Shown here in pieces: positions 33,724 through 48,700 of a stretch of DNA of 64,000 bases; the first letter of the stretch is position 1; each line of letters opens with the position of its first letter. The position numbers and the translations under genes are program-made. The DNA comes from Hofstenia miamia. Lineage: Eukaryota; Xenacoelomorpha; Acoela. Location of the stretch: positions 1,333,514 to 1,397,513 of the forward strand of contig SCFE01000038.1 of assembly GCA_004352715.1 (NCBI GenBank), given 5' to 3'. A model generated the notes under the pieces. That model saw only the letters and a program-made list of their open reading frames with translations, did not search any database and was not told the DNA's origin.

Positions 33724-36700
33724 ATGGCTAAGAAAAAAGAACAAATTCAATTACAGGTGCGTTATATATTTTTTTAATCAATTATCTATTTTATATAGAG
33801 AAGAGTCACGAGTGCTCCTTATTTTATGGTTGGTTAATATTATGCATCAATAGAATTCCTAGAAATGCCATTTTAGTTGTATATAGATTTAACTCTTTCA
33901 ATAAATGCACGTTTATTATTTAACAGTCTTTTGCACATCATATGTATAGAAATTAGCTTAGTAATTTTTTAAATCATAGCAATAAAGATTTTGCATGAAT
34001 AATTCATTGAATATATTGTATTTTTTCCTTCAAAATCAACATAATGTTTGGTTAAATTGTTATGAATTATATATTAAGAACCGGCTCGCAGTCAGGACCG
34101 ATTTTATCTTAAGACGAAAGATATACTAAAAGTTCTTCAATTTTTCCTTAAAACTTACTATCTAAGTAAAATAATGTCAAATAACTAAACTATGGAACTT
34201 GTTCAAATTCTAGAAGCGTTTTTTAACTTTGATGTACATGCGCACTGATGCATATTGTATTACAGAATTGTGGCCATTGGACGACGGCTTAGAAAAAGAC
34301 ATGCAGGAATAAGTCCTACACAATTAAATCCTACATGATTAGGTTCCTCACGAAAAATCACTACAGCAAACCTCCCAAGGAATTTATTGATGGTCACATT
34401 TTGGGATCTACATTATATATATTTAAGAATTTCTAAAATTGTATAGAGATCAAATAAAGCATATTTAGCATGCTTCCTATACATAAAAGAGTGCATTTAT
34501 CGGGTTTCTAATTATAAATGCTTTAAGTTCTGTGGCTGTCTATGCAGCTTATTTCCATACTAAGTATTATTAGGGTTGCGTGAATCCTGCTAGCTAGAGC
34601 AATGATAAAAATGATAATGTTGAAAAAGAATAATATAAACTGGATTGCTTGTTCCATATCATCGTTTGCCAGGCACAGCTCAAAAGTAGAAATTCACTTT
34701 TCAATATTGTAAAATTCATAAATTAACTTCAATAAAGCTTTTCACATAATATTAATACTGTAGATTCATCTGGATGTATATTTGTGATGTAGTTTCTATG
34801 GTGAGGTGCTAGAATTAAAAGTGGGTAACGCAAATTTTCAGATTTTTTGTCAGAAAACTGTTGGATTTCTTTTAACACAATAATGATTTCTCTGTTCTCT
34901 TGGGTTGATGTGACGAAATTCATGAGTTTATATTATATCTACTGGTGGTTTTCTTTTTCTAGTTTACACCAACTTTTCAAAGATAAAATGTAGTCAATAG
35001 CAACGTCTTAAAATGGTTTGATATGTTAAAAATATCTTCAAACAGAAAAATATTGCACTTTTAATAATTGATTTGCTCTAGTAGGTGTCATCTTCCTTGA
35101 ATGAATTTCAATCGCCGTGCAATGATGTAATAGCCATGTAGTAACTGAGCTTTCAGCATTAAACAGATATAGCGGCGGCCCATATAAAGATATATACATA
35201 AGCGCGTTAATTGTGGCTCTGCTTCTGATGAAGATATTGGTATATTATCCAAAGTTTCGGAGATTATGTGTTTGATTTCTTTAGGAATTACCATTGTATT
35301 TGGAAAATAATCTCTGAATGCTGGAATAATACCTTCGGTTGAAATACGAAACCTTTCTCAGAGATTTAACAACTTTTGTGTTCTTAGTAGGATATCTTAC
35401 TCAGTGTTGTAGTGAAAAGACAATGAGTGCTTAATTCCCCTCTAGTTAATGCATTAATTCCCGCAATTTTTAACACTATTTTAGAGTATCCTTTTTGGAC
35501 CATTTCCCTTACTATTGGACATAGCTTAGATGCCGCAATAGCCAATTATATTGTAGAGACTGTTCTAATAATTTTTATCTATAGATGCTTGATGGCTTAA
35601 GCCTTATCAACACTGAGGTAGATTCGACTCTGACCATCTCTAACAAACGTATAAAAACACAAAAATATAACTAAATTTATTTTTATTATTATTTATTATT
35701 TGTAAATTTCTTTACAAAAATATAACAAAAAGAGCAAATGATCCAATTTTTTATTTTTGTGTGGTCCAAGCACAAGCTTTGATGCAATTTATTAAAAGAT
35801 TTTCTACCTAGAATTATTTTAGTTTAAAGACATATATAATGGCCTTTTCCACAAGTCATAGTATTCTGAATATTTACAATTTACAATGCATCCTCTGTAC
35901 ACTTCCTATTTCGGAAATTGCTTATGTGCATCGTACTTAAATATTCTTAATATTATTTCCAAAATATTCAATTTGGAATGTTTAAAAAATAGTTATGCAC
36001 AACGTTTCAATTACCAGATGCTATTTGCAAGTTCTAATTTTATCTTAATAGATAAATGCAAATTGTTGTTAATATTTATAAGCTAATATACAGACCTGTT
36101 CAATGGAGGCGAGGATCTCCACACCACCCGCACACCATGTTGGTGGAACATGAATTTTGGTTGGATTTACGGGTATATAATTTACAAATTAAAAGATGAT
36201 CACACAAGAAAAGGTCCACCCCTAGAAACAGGGGGGTTAGCAGACGACCCCACTTGAAGTTCAGGCAACTCCTCGTGGACAACAAAGCTAAAAGTAAAAT
36301 CAGAATGTAAAAATAAAATTTTATAATTCAATTGTTGTAACTTTGCTGACAACAATGTCGTGAAATGCATATCTAGGGTCTTTTTCAATATTCATCAAAA
36401 AAAAATTGAAGGGGGGGGATTTGACTCGCTTTTGGTCATGCCCGTGATCAATCCAAAACGATCTCCCTCGCCCATACATACAACATTAAAAGTTAAATAT
36501 TGTTACAGGCTTAGTAAAATTTTATTTTACATTTTGAGGAAAATCAAAATTCCCATCAACCACTCCTGAATGCGTGTCGACCCTCCTTAGGTGATAATGC
36601 TGGCTACTGACCTGATTCCAGTTATATAAGTGTCATATCGATCTATATATTTTGAATGTTATATTCTACTTTGTTGTGAACTTTGTGTATTGGTTTATCT

Positions 36701-39700
36701 CTTGTCTCAAATGATTAATCGGCCTATGCCAAGGATAAAATCTGTTAACTTTAGTGAAGTTTTTGCTTTTTTCACAAAGCATAATGCTTGAAAATGTTTC
36801 ATTTAGAAATCGAATACTTCTTTTTGTTCTTAACTTTTAAATTAAAGTTATGCTAATATTATCAGCTGACTTTTTCATGTTTTAGTATTAGTAATTTCAG
36901 GTTGTTTTAGAAATGTAAGTTTTATGTTTACTAATATATCATTGATTTGATTGCAACATATTTTTAATTTTACATGATGCGTTTTTTACACTCGGCCTGT
37001 TCTTTATTTAAATTTTCTTTCGTCTTCAAAACACGCCCAATTAGTTTTTAGTAGTAGGCAACGTTTAACTATTTTTAGCCCTGCAAATATATAAGCTTAA
37101 AAAATATATTCTAGAACTAGATCACCATTAGCCAATCAAGTAATATATTAATATTATGGAAATTGTTGCCATTTGGAGTTAAATTATCGTAAAAAACACT
37201 AATTGAAACTGTTAATTGCAAAAATGTTATTAGCATAGGGTTAACACAGCTTAACATTCGGGTGTAGCAGCAAATCATTGTCAGAAAACTACAGATTGTT
37301 TCTTCCATACAATATTGCTCCGCTGTTGGATTCTGATGGGTCTGCATTAACGAAATTAATTTTCTGAATATTAGAAATGTCATCATTGATGTTCCGAATT
37401 TTTTGAGAAGATTACTACACTTAAATTGATGTCTTGTTTAGAAAGAAGTTTTGTCTCAAGAAGCTTTTGATCAACACATTGTGGGCCATGTTGGTGTAAT
37501 AGGTATTTGCTATATCTTTTCTAAATGTCAATTATCTTTAGTTGTTGACGTGTATCAGGCATGGTCTGGACCTTGCAAAGCTTTAGTTAATTTATTCAGA
37601 AGATTGAAAAATGAACTAGGTGATGACTTGTTGGCTTTCGCAGTAGCACAATGTGACAATATAGAAAAATTAGCGTTTTACAGAGGAAAATGTATTCCAA
37701 CCTTTCTTTTCTATGCGGTAATCTTTATTGATAATAATAATAGTAACTAGGATATTGACATTGCATGTGGGTGACATGCAACATCAAAGTAATCACTGTA
37801 TGAATATGATTAATTAAAGCTGTTTAATATGTTGAAAATGGGCTTAAGCAACTCAGTAGATGTGAGAATTATATTGCTGCACGAATACTAAGAACTGAGT
37901 GTAATTGAACTGATTTGAGTAAGAAATGATTGACAAAACAATTTTAGCTTCGATACAATAAATATATAAAAAACTAATTATATTGAAACGACGTTCAGCT
38001 AAGAGTTGCATTTTGAAATCAATAGTCTGCTATGAGCATGAAAACTTCTCATACTTTCCAAATCCAATTACATGAAAGGTAATATTGGAGTGAGAAACTA
38101 GAGGACGAAAATGGCTTTAGGAGATGGTAAGAAAGCAGTCAGAAACAGAACATTGTTTACTGTGGCCTAGGACGTTGAGCTTATAAATTAGCCCTGTACA
38201 CTTTAATCTAATTTATTTCTAGGGCGGAAAACTACAAAATGTTATTCGTGGTTGCAATGCACCATTATTGGAGAAGTCAATTACTGAAGCTCTGACTCAC
38301 GAACATAAAATTCAGGATGGCTCAGCACATCGAAAAGAGGTATTCCTATATACAAACACGATATAATTTGCATTCTCTTTACTGTTAACTATACTTAACA
38401 CTGACTATCACCTCCTCTATGATTCATATTTCATTATGCCATGTCAAATGCGATATATAAAAGGCCTTCCTATTCCTATGTTGTAGGACACTTGTTGAAT
38501 AACTAATTTTGTCAGAAATTCTTATATAGTAGTTTACAAGCGTAATGAGATATGTAGCATAGAAGTGAAGCAGTCAAAGTATAACCAACTTCTTTATTCT
38601 TAAATATTTTTAACATTTCTTAGTTTGTTGATCCTGAATATGAAAGATTCAAGGAGGCGAAACGATTAGCAGAGGAAGAAGCACGCCGACCTAAACCAAA
38701 ACCCAAGCACTGTTCTGTTATGTTGATCAAACCAGATGCAGTTAAGGAATGTAGAGTTGACGAAATTTTAGAGAAGATCAAAGAAAAAGATATTGAGGTC
38801 GTCATGACTGAAGAGAAGTTACTTACTGAGGACGATGCGCGTCAATTTTATTCAATGCATTCAAACGAGGTAAGTACGTACATACACGCAGTAAAATATC
38901 TAACACATATTCTATTAGTTAATAAATAGTTAATTGCGTGAATATACAATTATTTGGAACTCCTAGTTTTTTATATGCATGTGTATATCTAGTCTCGAAA
39001 TCTAATTTCAAATGATAATTTTGGGAATTGTTCTATAAATATGTCATTGACCAATAACAACAATTATTCTCTATTCGAATTGGTTTAGGATGATTAATGA
39101 ATCAATTCCTAATCTTTCTTAAAAATATTTTTTTTTCGATTATTCATGTATACAATCATTTAATTGCGCAACAGCGTTTTCCCGAAGTACTCAGCTATTT
39201 TAGGCTTGGTTTGAAGATTTAATAGAGTTTATGACCAGCGGTCCTTGTGTTGTTGTTGTTTGTACCAAGGGCATGACAGGGGAAGAAGTTGTTCCCGATT
39301 TACGTGAACTGCTTGGACCAACTGATGCTTCTATTGCTAAAGATACCGATCCAGAATCTCTGAGGGCAATGTTTGGAACAGAGAAACTTAGAAATGGTGT
39401 GCATGCTGCAGATTCATTAGACGCAGCCGCCGGGTATGTCTACGTTGTTATATTTACGATATATTCATCTTTAATGTACTCAATAGATTGCTTGTTTTTC
39501 AATTTCTTGTAGAGTATGACTAAATGTTTTGTGACATTTTTATGTATTTTGTATTCACAATACCCAGCCTTGTATTCCTTTAAAGAAACTTCCCAGATTT
39601 TAAATAATTCTCTGGTCTCTCATTTTAGTGAATTGGCATTCTTTTTCCCAGATTTTGTTCCACCGATGCAGGAGCCTCCACCAGTACCAGTTCTACAACG

Positions 39701-42700
39701 CACATTAGCAATAATTCGACCGGCAGCCTACCGACAAAAAGGCGAAGAAATAATTGAAAAGATCAAAGACGCTGGTTTCCAAATTGCATTGCAAAAGGAA
39801 GTTCAACTCACCAAGGAACAAGCCGAGGAATTTTACAAAGAACATTCGGAGGAAGCATATTTCGATAGTTTAATCGAAGCAATGACAAGGTAACTGACTG
39901 TAAAATTATTTTAAAACTTTCATCTACGCATTTATATGCTCTTCTTTCTATGCCTATTAATTTTAATATATTCTGGAAACCATATAGAAGTGTTATCTGT
40001 TAGATCAGCAACGCATGTTCAACCATAAATAAATTGAGTATTTTAGTGGTCCAATGTTGGCATTGGGTATTGTATGTGATGATGCCGTTGCAAAATGGCG
40101 AAGTATAATGGGTCCTAAAGAAAAAGAAGAAGCTGCCGCTGATCCAGAAAGTATGCGTGGGATGTTTGACATACCTGAATGTCCAGTTAATTCAATTCAT
40201 GGATCCGACTCAGCAGAAGCTGCTCAAAAAGAAATGGAGTTTTTCTTCCCAGTAGAACAAACGTTAGCTGCCATAAAACCAAATGCTATCTCCAAAAAAG
40301 GTATTTTTGGGATGTTCGTAGTAATTTTTTATTCAAATACAAGGGGAGATTTACGTGTACCAGTCATTTTAGAATATAATTATGAGTTTAAAAACGTATT
40401 TACAATTGATATTTAAGGGGGGGGGCGAAACTAGAGCTCTTCGTAGGATCATTCACGTATATATTACAGTGAAAGTTATATAATTTATATATATATATAA
40501 TTGTAAATATTAGTAACTGTAAAATCAGCCATTAGCACGGAGAAAATTTAAAAAACACAATTTGTTATTTATTTAAATTCAGGTTTTTTGCCTCACCACT
40601 GAATATTCTTGCAGTGCCCTGTGGCATTTCTTCTGAATTGGAAGCATGATTTCTTAAAATTCCATTTTAAATATAAAATGCAGGTTGAAATTGATTTTGA
40701 ATTTACGTGACTTAAATTTGGTTATTTATTACTAAATATGCACAGGTAAATACACATATTAAACATTTGAAATTTTAGATGAAATCATACAGAAGATAAC
40801 AGACGCTGGATTTAATATAACTTTACAGAAAGAAAGCCATCTCACAAAAGAGGTCGCCGCTCAATTCTACAGTGAACATGAAGGCAAGGAATTTTACGAC
40901 AGTCTTACCGACTTCATGTCTAGGTATAGTGAAAAAACGATGCTGTTATTTTCTTAAATTATGTATTGTGATGTAAATTATTTACAAATTTAATCAGATT
41001 CCTACAATATATATATATATANNNNNNNNNNNNNNNNNNNNNNNNNNNNNNNNNNNNNNNNNNNNNNNNNNNNNNNNNNNNNNNNNNNNNNNNNNNNNNN
41101 NNNNNNNNNNNNNNNNNNNNNNNNNNNNNNNNNNNNNNNNNNNNNNNNNNNNNNNNNNNNNNNNNNNNNNNNNNNNNNNNNNNNNNNNNNNNNNNNNNNN
41201 NNNNNNNNNNNNNNNNNNNNNNNNNNNNNNNNNNNNNNNNNNNNNNNNNNNNNNNNNNNNNNNNNNNNNNNNNNNNNNNNNNNNNNNNNNNNNNNNNNNN
41301 NNNNNNNNNNNNNNNNNNNNNNNNNNNNNNNNNNNNNNNNNNNNNNNNNNNNNNNNNNNNNNNNNNTATATATATATATACCTTTTAATGATATATTTTT
41401 GCAATGCTTTTTACATTTTACAAAGGGACTAGCCAGCGTATCAATTACTTAACTTGTTCGCCAATGAGATCTCCGCCCAAAAGATAATTCTGGCTTCACA
41501 ACTTTCGTAACCATTGAAATTTCATGTACAACAAAACATTTGCTTTTCATTAAAAAATAAGATCTATCTTTTATATATTCATCTGCGTAAAGGCTGGAAA
41601 TTTTACTTGCTTTATGCCAGATTGCATTTAAGAAGTTTTGTGCTGGAATGTGAATCAACACTATATTAAAAAATCGATTTCAGAATGTATCTTTTAAATA
41701 CTTTTACAATCCACATAATCTGTAATTTATATGGTAGCATACCATTCTATAGAAAATTGCTTTAAGTAAAGGTATTTAGCGGCGAAACATTATTTCTCGT
41801 TTTGCAAAAAGAGAATGCCGTTGAAGAATTCCGAAAGCTGGTTGGAAACAAAGATCCCGAAATCGCCCGAACTGAGGAGGCAGAGAGGTATTTCGTTTTT
41901 TTATGCATAGACTGTATATAGTTTCTTAACATTTATAAAGATTTCTTCAATTTAGCGAATCAAATCGATTAAATCGTAGTTCGCAAACTAGGTGTTTTAA
42001 TATCACCATGAAAACTTAAAAGTATCCGTTTATATTTAATTCATTTTTCTAAATAAATAATTATTTCGATTCGCGGTCATTAAAATAATTGCGACGGTCA
42101 CTTTTCATCACGACCTAAGTGTCCATTATATTGAAACTGAGAGATGAATATTGTGTCATATAAATCATTGTGAAACGTAAAATAAGTTGTATTTTGTTGT
42201 TCTTTAAATACAAATTATGTCCACTAACTGAATTTTGAGGAAATTTTGGAATTCGTCTCCGAAATTTAATCTCTGAGTAGTGGCAAACATGATATATCGT
42301 AACCACTAACAGTTTCAAGTGAGCTTATTGCTAAACCACATTTGTACAATTCTAATGTACAAACAACTTGAAAGACTGCACGTCAATCTTAAATATCGTC
42401 TCACCTAATATACGTTTCTGAAGAAGTTATGTAACGAATTAACCACAAGCTGCAAATTTTTCATCTGTCCAACATATAATTTGCGAATTATTAAAATTCA
42501 ACTAATTCACCACATAAATTCAAAATCTGTCCAGAAGTCTATCTTCTAATTTATATTTTGCCCCACGTATGCTCATGGGTATCCGCTTAAGATATAATTT
42601 GCTCCACACACGCCCCAAATCATGGGTTTACCCGGTCCACTTTCATCTCTGATAACGTTGGGTACACATCTACACAAAAATTGATTTAGAAAGTGCATTA

Positions 42701-45700
42701 ATGTACATTTACTCAATATTTTCAAATCTATGATTCCTTATGCATACTACAGTAAGTGCGCTTTCAGTAAGCGTTGTGCTCGCTCGAGGTATTTTGAGTT
42801 CTTGAAGCCAGAGTATATCGAATACTCCCAGGAGCTTAAAGTAAATATATATTCTCCTTCATTTTTGATATTTATAACTTTCATTTAGAGAACGGTAAGT
42901 ACAAACGCATGTAGTCGAAGATTTCATTAGTTGAAACGATGATAGTATGCCATGTCGATGGAAAAAAATTGTCTCTTTTTTATCATTTTAGTGTTACATT
43001 TTTCAATTACTTCGACGTTTTTTGCTTGCTTGTTGTTTTACTTCTTAAAATATTTTCAATGCAATGTCTTACTAAGTACATTGTATGCTACAATTAATCT
43101 GCATAGTTATTGAATTTTGTTGACAACAGTCTACGGCTCAAATTTTTATAGCCTCACCGGCTTCTCTTTCTCTTTATATTTGATCATTTTACTTCAGGAT
43201 TTCTGAAACCGATCTTAAAATAAATTACTCTTTTATATCTAAGATGTAATACATAAAACTTTCTTAGCTGCTCGCTTTCTATATTTACTTTATCCAAACT
43301 TTTCAAATATCGGTGTTCACGAGATTAAGTATATCAGGGCCGTGTATGTGCTTGAAATTTTAGCTTAAGGGTTAATATAACACATCATATTATGGATTAG
43401 TTTCAACCTATGAATTTTCGAACTGCATCTTCTTGTTTGTAATGTAAAGCGACATTCAAATGTTTAATGACAGGGACTATATTTAGTGGAATCATAAAAA
43501 ATTGCTTCATCGTACACAAATATTGATTAACGAAAAACCTAATGAAATTAGTTTATTATCTTTATTCCTTAATTTGTCTCAATGTCATCGCACAGCTAAC
43601 CTCCTAATGTCTTCATTATCAATATTTCATAATTTTGATAGAGGAATACGAACCGGTATTTTAGAATTTGAATAGTTAAGAATTGTACTTTATGGTTGTT
43701 GTTGCAAGGATCTTTCCATTTTAGATCGTCCAGTACAAAATTTATTTCTTTAAAGGAGGAATATAACTATTGAGTTATAAATCAAATTAAGCATTACTTA
43801 TTTTTAAGAAGCAGAACATTATTTGGTGGGATTTTGTAACCGTATTCTCATTGTATGAATGTTGCATTTAAAAATTGTGTGAGAACGAAGCCTTGAGATT
43901 GGACATGTAAATTTGCCACAAATATGTCGTCGTAGGGATAACACATCATCCTCTCATTTTTCACACACATTAATGACAGGTTTTGCCAAAGATTCAAGCT
44001 CCTTACTGCTGCTTTTGATTTTGAAATTCTTGTGTTATGGAGTGGGGCATATTTGTGCATACCTGTTTTTAATCAATTTGTAACTAACTACTCCAATATA
44101 GCGCTAAATTATAGATTAAAATTCTAATATTTATACACTATCTTATGATTCGACTAAAAATTATTATATACATTTTTGAATAGCCTACTGTTCAATAATT
44201 CCAGAAATATGAATAAAAGCAAAAATGTTTGTTTCATAAAGTATTTGATGGGGTTTTTCTACAATACTTAAATTTGGAATTGGAGAAATATATCAAAAAT
44301 GCAAAATAATATCTAAGATAATGCATGGTCTAGTAGGCCATTAATCATAACACCGCTGCACCTTCGATTTAATATGTATATTCGTTAAGACAAGAAAAAT
44401 GTTAATTTTTGGCCTAGTAGGCCATTAATCATAACACCGCTGCACCTTCGATTTAATATGTATATTCGTTAAGACAAGAAAAATGTTAATTTTTTATAAG
44501 GAACTTCTTAAATATTTTCGGAAATTACATAGACATTCGGTGATATGCTCTAGGAACAAATATGTTATTAAGGCAGATATCTTTTGACTTAAAACACTTA
44601 AATGATGACCTAAGAAATTTAAATATTTATACCCAAAAATTTTTGACGCACGTTTTTACCTAAAGATGTTAAATAAGTTGATGTAAACTTTTATTAATAC
44701 CATATGAAGACCACATGGGAAAAACCGGCAATGTCACACATATTCTAAATTGAGAAATTCAATTTTTAAGATTTGCAACCTCACAGCTAGCCTCAATTAC
44801 CATCAATTGTAACAAAAATTTTTCTCCATGTACTAATACATCTTACAGATCTTTCAGCAGTGGTAGTTATAGAATGTATGCAGCATGCGTTAGTGAGTGC
44901 ATGGNTTCATTATCAATATTTCATAATTTTGATAGAGGAATACGAACCGGTATTTTAGAATTTGAATAGTTAAGAATTGTACTTTATGGTTGTTGTTGCA
45001 AGGATCTTTCCATTTTAGATCGTCCAGTACAAAATTTATTTCTTTAAAGGAGGAATATAACTATTGAGTTATAAATCAAATTAAGCATTACTTATTTTTA
45101 AGAAGCAGAACATTATTTGGTGGGATTTTGTAACCGTATTCTCATTGTATGAATGTTGCATTTAAAAATTGTGTGAGAACGAAGCCTTGAGATTGGACAT
45201 GTAAATTTGCCACAAATATGTCGTCGTAGGGATAACACATCATCCTCTCATTTTTCACACACATTAATGACAGGTTTTGCCAAAGATTCAAGCTCCTTAC
45301 TGCTGCTTTTGATTTTGAAATTCTTGTGTTATGGAGTGGGGCATATTTGTGCATACCTGTTTTTAATCAATTTGTAACTAACTACTCCAATATAGCGCTA
45401 AATTATAGATTAAAATTCTAATATTTATACACTATCTTATGATTCGACTAAAAAATTATTATATACATTTTTGAATAGCCTACTGTTCAATCATTCCAGA
45501 AATATGAATAAAAGCAAAAATGTTTGTTTCATAAAGTATTTGATGGGGTTTTTCTACAATACTTAAATTTGGAATTGGAGAAATATATCAAAAATGCAAA
45601 ATAATATCTAAGATAATGCATGGTCTAGTAGGCCATGAATCATGACACCGCTGCACCTTCGATTTAATATGTATATTCGTTAAGACAAGAAAAATGTTAA

Positions 45701-48700
45701 TTTTTTATAAGGAACTTCTTAAATATTTTCGGAAATTACATAGGCATTCGGTGATATGCTCTAGGAACAAATATGGGATTAAGGCAGATATCTTTTGACT
45801 TAAAACACTTAAATGATGACCTAAGAAATTTAAATATTTATACCCAAAAATTTTTGACTCACGTTTTTACCTAAAGATGTTAAATAAGTTGATGTAAACT
45901 TGTATTAATACCATATGTTAGCTTTAAAACGGTAATGAATTCCTGAGAAACTAAAGAATATTTATTTTAGAAAGGAATGTAGTTTTCAATGTTTTCATTG
46001 TTAAAGTTTCTGTTAATTATAAGTAAATGCAACTAATATAAACTTCTTTTAATACTCAGCCACTGGGTTATGCATTTTTCATAAGAAGTCCTGGAAATGA
46101 TTTATCTTTAACAGATAATTTTTTAAAAAAACAGCAGATTTCTGCAAATCAGAATTTCTACAATTTGCCGTTTTCCAAACGTTAACCATTGCATAAATAT
46201 TGGAAATGAGGGTATTTAATTTATCTAATCGGATAATTGTGAATAGTTATTTAACAAGATCTAACTTTGTATTTAACCCTATTTGCACTAGTTTTACTTT
46301 TACGTAATATACCGATTTGTGAAAAATTTTATCCAAGCCTGTTGAGGAATATTGAAAACTTTTTACATGGACACGCCTATGGGGTAGAGCACGCTCATGC
46401 AATGATGACGATTACTACTAAGACATATTCTTAAACCTGAATTACATACAAATACGAAATTTTTTCAATGAGAAATCCGATTTTTGTAATTTTGTAAATT
46501 TTTTCCATACCTATCTTAATTTTCTCAATGAACCAATATTTTTGTAATGCCATGTTGGAACAACTGGCATTAAAATTTATAGATTTGTAATAGACAAAAG
46601 TGACGTTAATGTGTCTTCTAGTTGCCGCTTTTCCGCACTTGACTAACAAGTTTTAACATTTTGTGTGCTGTAGATGAACTTCCTGAAATTTAAACATCTT
46701 GAATGCGCCAACATTGTTGTTTGTTAATTTCTCCAATTAAATTGCTTTATAAAATTCCTGCTTAACATTGATGGAGACTTTCATTTCTTACCAAATCTTC
46801 ACTAACACTGAATTTAGTTTGCGTGCGAGCTATGGCGAAGACTTGCTGCACAACGGTGTTCATGGGGCATCTTCAATTGACCAAGCCCAAGATCGAATTC
46901 ATAGAATATTTACGGAAGGTATCCTGTCATTTACATATATCAAAATTGTAACTAGAATAGATAAAAAATGCTTGACCTCATAAACACCTCACACAAATAT
47001 GAATTACCTAATTTTTAATGTTCCTTATAACCCCTATGTCATTAACGATAGAATTAAATGTTTATTATTGTATGTGCTATAAAGGCAAATTTGCTTTCTC
47101 ATAGAATGATGCATTAATCTCATGAATATATATTTTCAAAGGGTTTGTATTTGTTTAGCATCTATTATAGCATATTTCCACATTTCCAGGTAGTTTGAAT
47201 TCGATCGATTTTTTTCGATTTGCGAACTACATTGTGAATCATGCAATTATATTTTCAGTTTCTCCCGAATATTGTATCATAAAATAACAATTTATAGTAA
47301 GAGAATACTTTTGGAATTGGTTGTTTTAGGATTTTTATTGATTCCGCTGAAATTTGTGAAATGAAGTTCTTATTATTGGCAGCATTGGAGAACATTTTAT
47401 TGATCACATTTTATCTTCCAATGAGGTTGAGATGTAGCATAATATTATTATGATACGTCATTCAATTTAAATTGAGTGCATTTCTAATTACACCATGTTT
47501 GCTAGTTTTTTGAAAACATGATAAAATCTAAATGGTTGCTTTAATTCATGTACAGTTGTGAAATTAAATCTATTTTAGAAGAACTAAAACAAACAACTGA
47601 AGAGCAAAAGATAGAAGATGTTGATGAAAAACCAACTGAAGATGGTGAAAATCAAGAAGTCCAAGAAGGAAATGATCAATCTGCAGCAGAAGCAGAAAAG
47701 ATTAATGACGCTGATGAACCTACACAGGCTGAGGATGAAGGAAAAGCTACTGAAGATAAGGATGATCCAAAAGTTGAAGATGCAGAAAAAACAGAAGACA
47801 AAGAAGCTGCCGAAGGAGAAAATGATGAGAAAATTGTTGCGGCGGAGGATAAAGTGGAGGAGGCTGATGAAGTAAAAAAAGAAACTGAAAATGAAGAGAA
47901 AAAAGAAGCTGAAAATGAAGAGAAAAAGGATGAAAATGAGGATAAAAAGGAGGAAACTGCAGATGAAAAAGAAAAAGAAGAGGCTGAACAAGAGAAGGTT
48001 ACTGATCCAGAAGACGCAGAGAATAAAGGCAAGGATGCTACTGGTGACGAAGAAAATAAAGAAAAACCTGAAGAAGACAGTGACGAAACGTTAAAAGCCG
48101 ATACTGAGAGTGCAAAGGCTCCTAGTGACACCAAGATTGAAGAAGATAAGAAATCAGAAGGTAAAAATTGAATTTCATAATGTAATCTGATATAATAAGT
48201 ATGGTGAATTTCAATTAGTGGCTCAATATGACTTTTTACCTTTGTTTCAAAAAACCTTCGTTTACTATTGTTTTACTTTCAATTACTTGAATCTTTATTT
48301 TACAAATTTCATTATTATTCTTAATAGTTGTTGGAAATGGGAATGGCCTAAGTTACTTTCATTTCGATTCTAATAAAGACTCTGATAATTTATTAATTTT
48401 CAATTAAAATGTATATTGATATCAAATTTAAAAATTTAAGTTTAAATTTAAAATTTAGATTGACACAATTCAAATTAGCACGATAATATAAGGGTGTCTT
48501 ACTTGACCACATTTAACCTGACTGACAAGCAATTTCTGAATTGTTGTAAATATGAATAGAAATTCATTTAATATCAAGCAAGAAAACAAAAAATAAAACT
48601 GCATTCAAATTACCCGAGTGTTTCTGCATTACCATCTTTAAAATAGTTGAAATTTAATTTTATAATGATATTTTTGTATTTTCTAATTATTGCACTTCGT

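Noticed and set aside
42752-42839. Possible extra NME8 exon (acceptor GCTTTCAG, open frame with RYFEFLKPEYIEYSQE, donor GTAAAT)
   Set aside because: Exon 10 joins exon 11 directly in phase and in agreement with the NDK fold. Including this piece breaks the frame at its 3' end.
43848-44060. 70-codon minus-strand ORF preserved in both copies of the duplicated intron block
   Set aside because: Preservation is explained by the near identity of the copies. No splice, motif or known family supports a gene.
47584-48134. Long Phe/Ser-rich minus-strand frames opposite NME8 exon 12
   Set aside because: They are shadows of a purine-rich coding strand (GAA/AAA codons read backwards).
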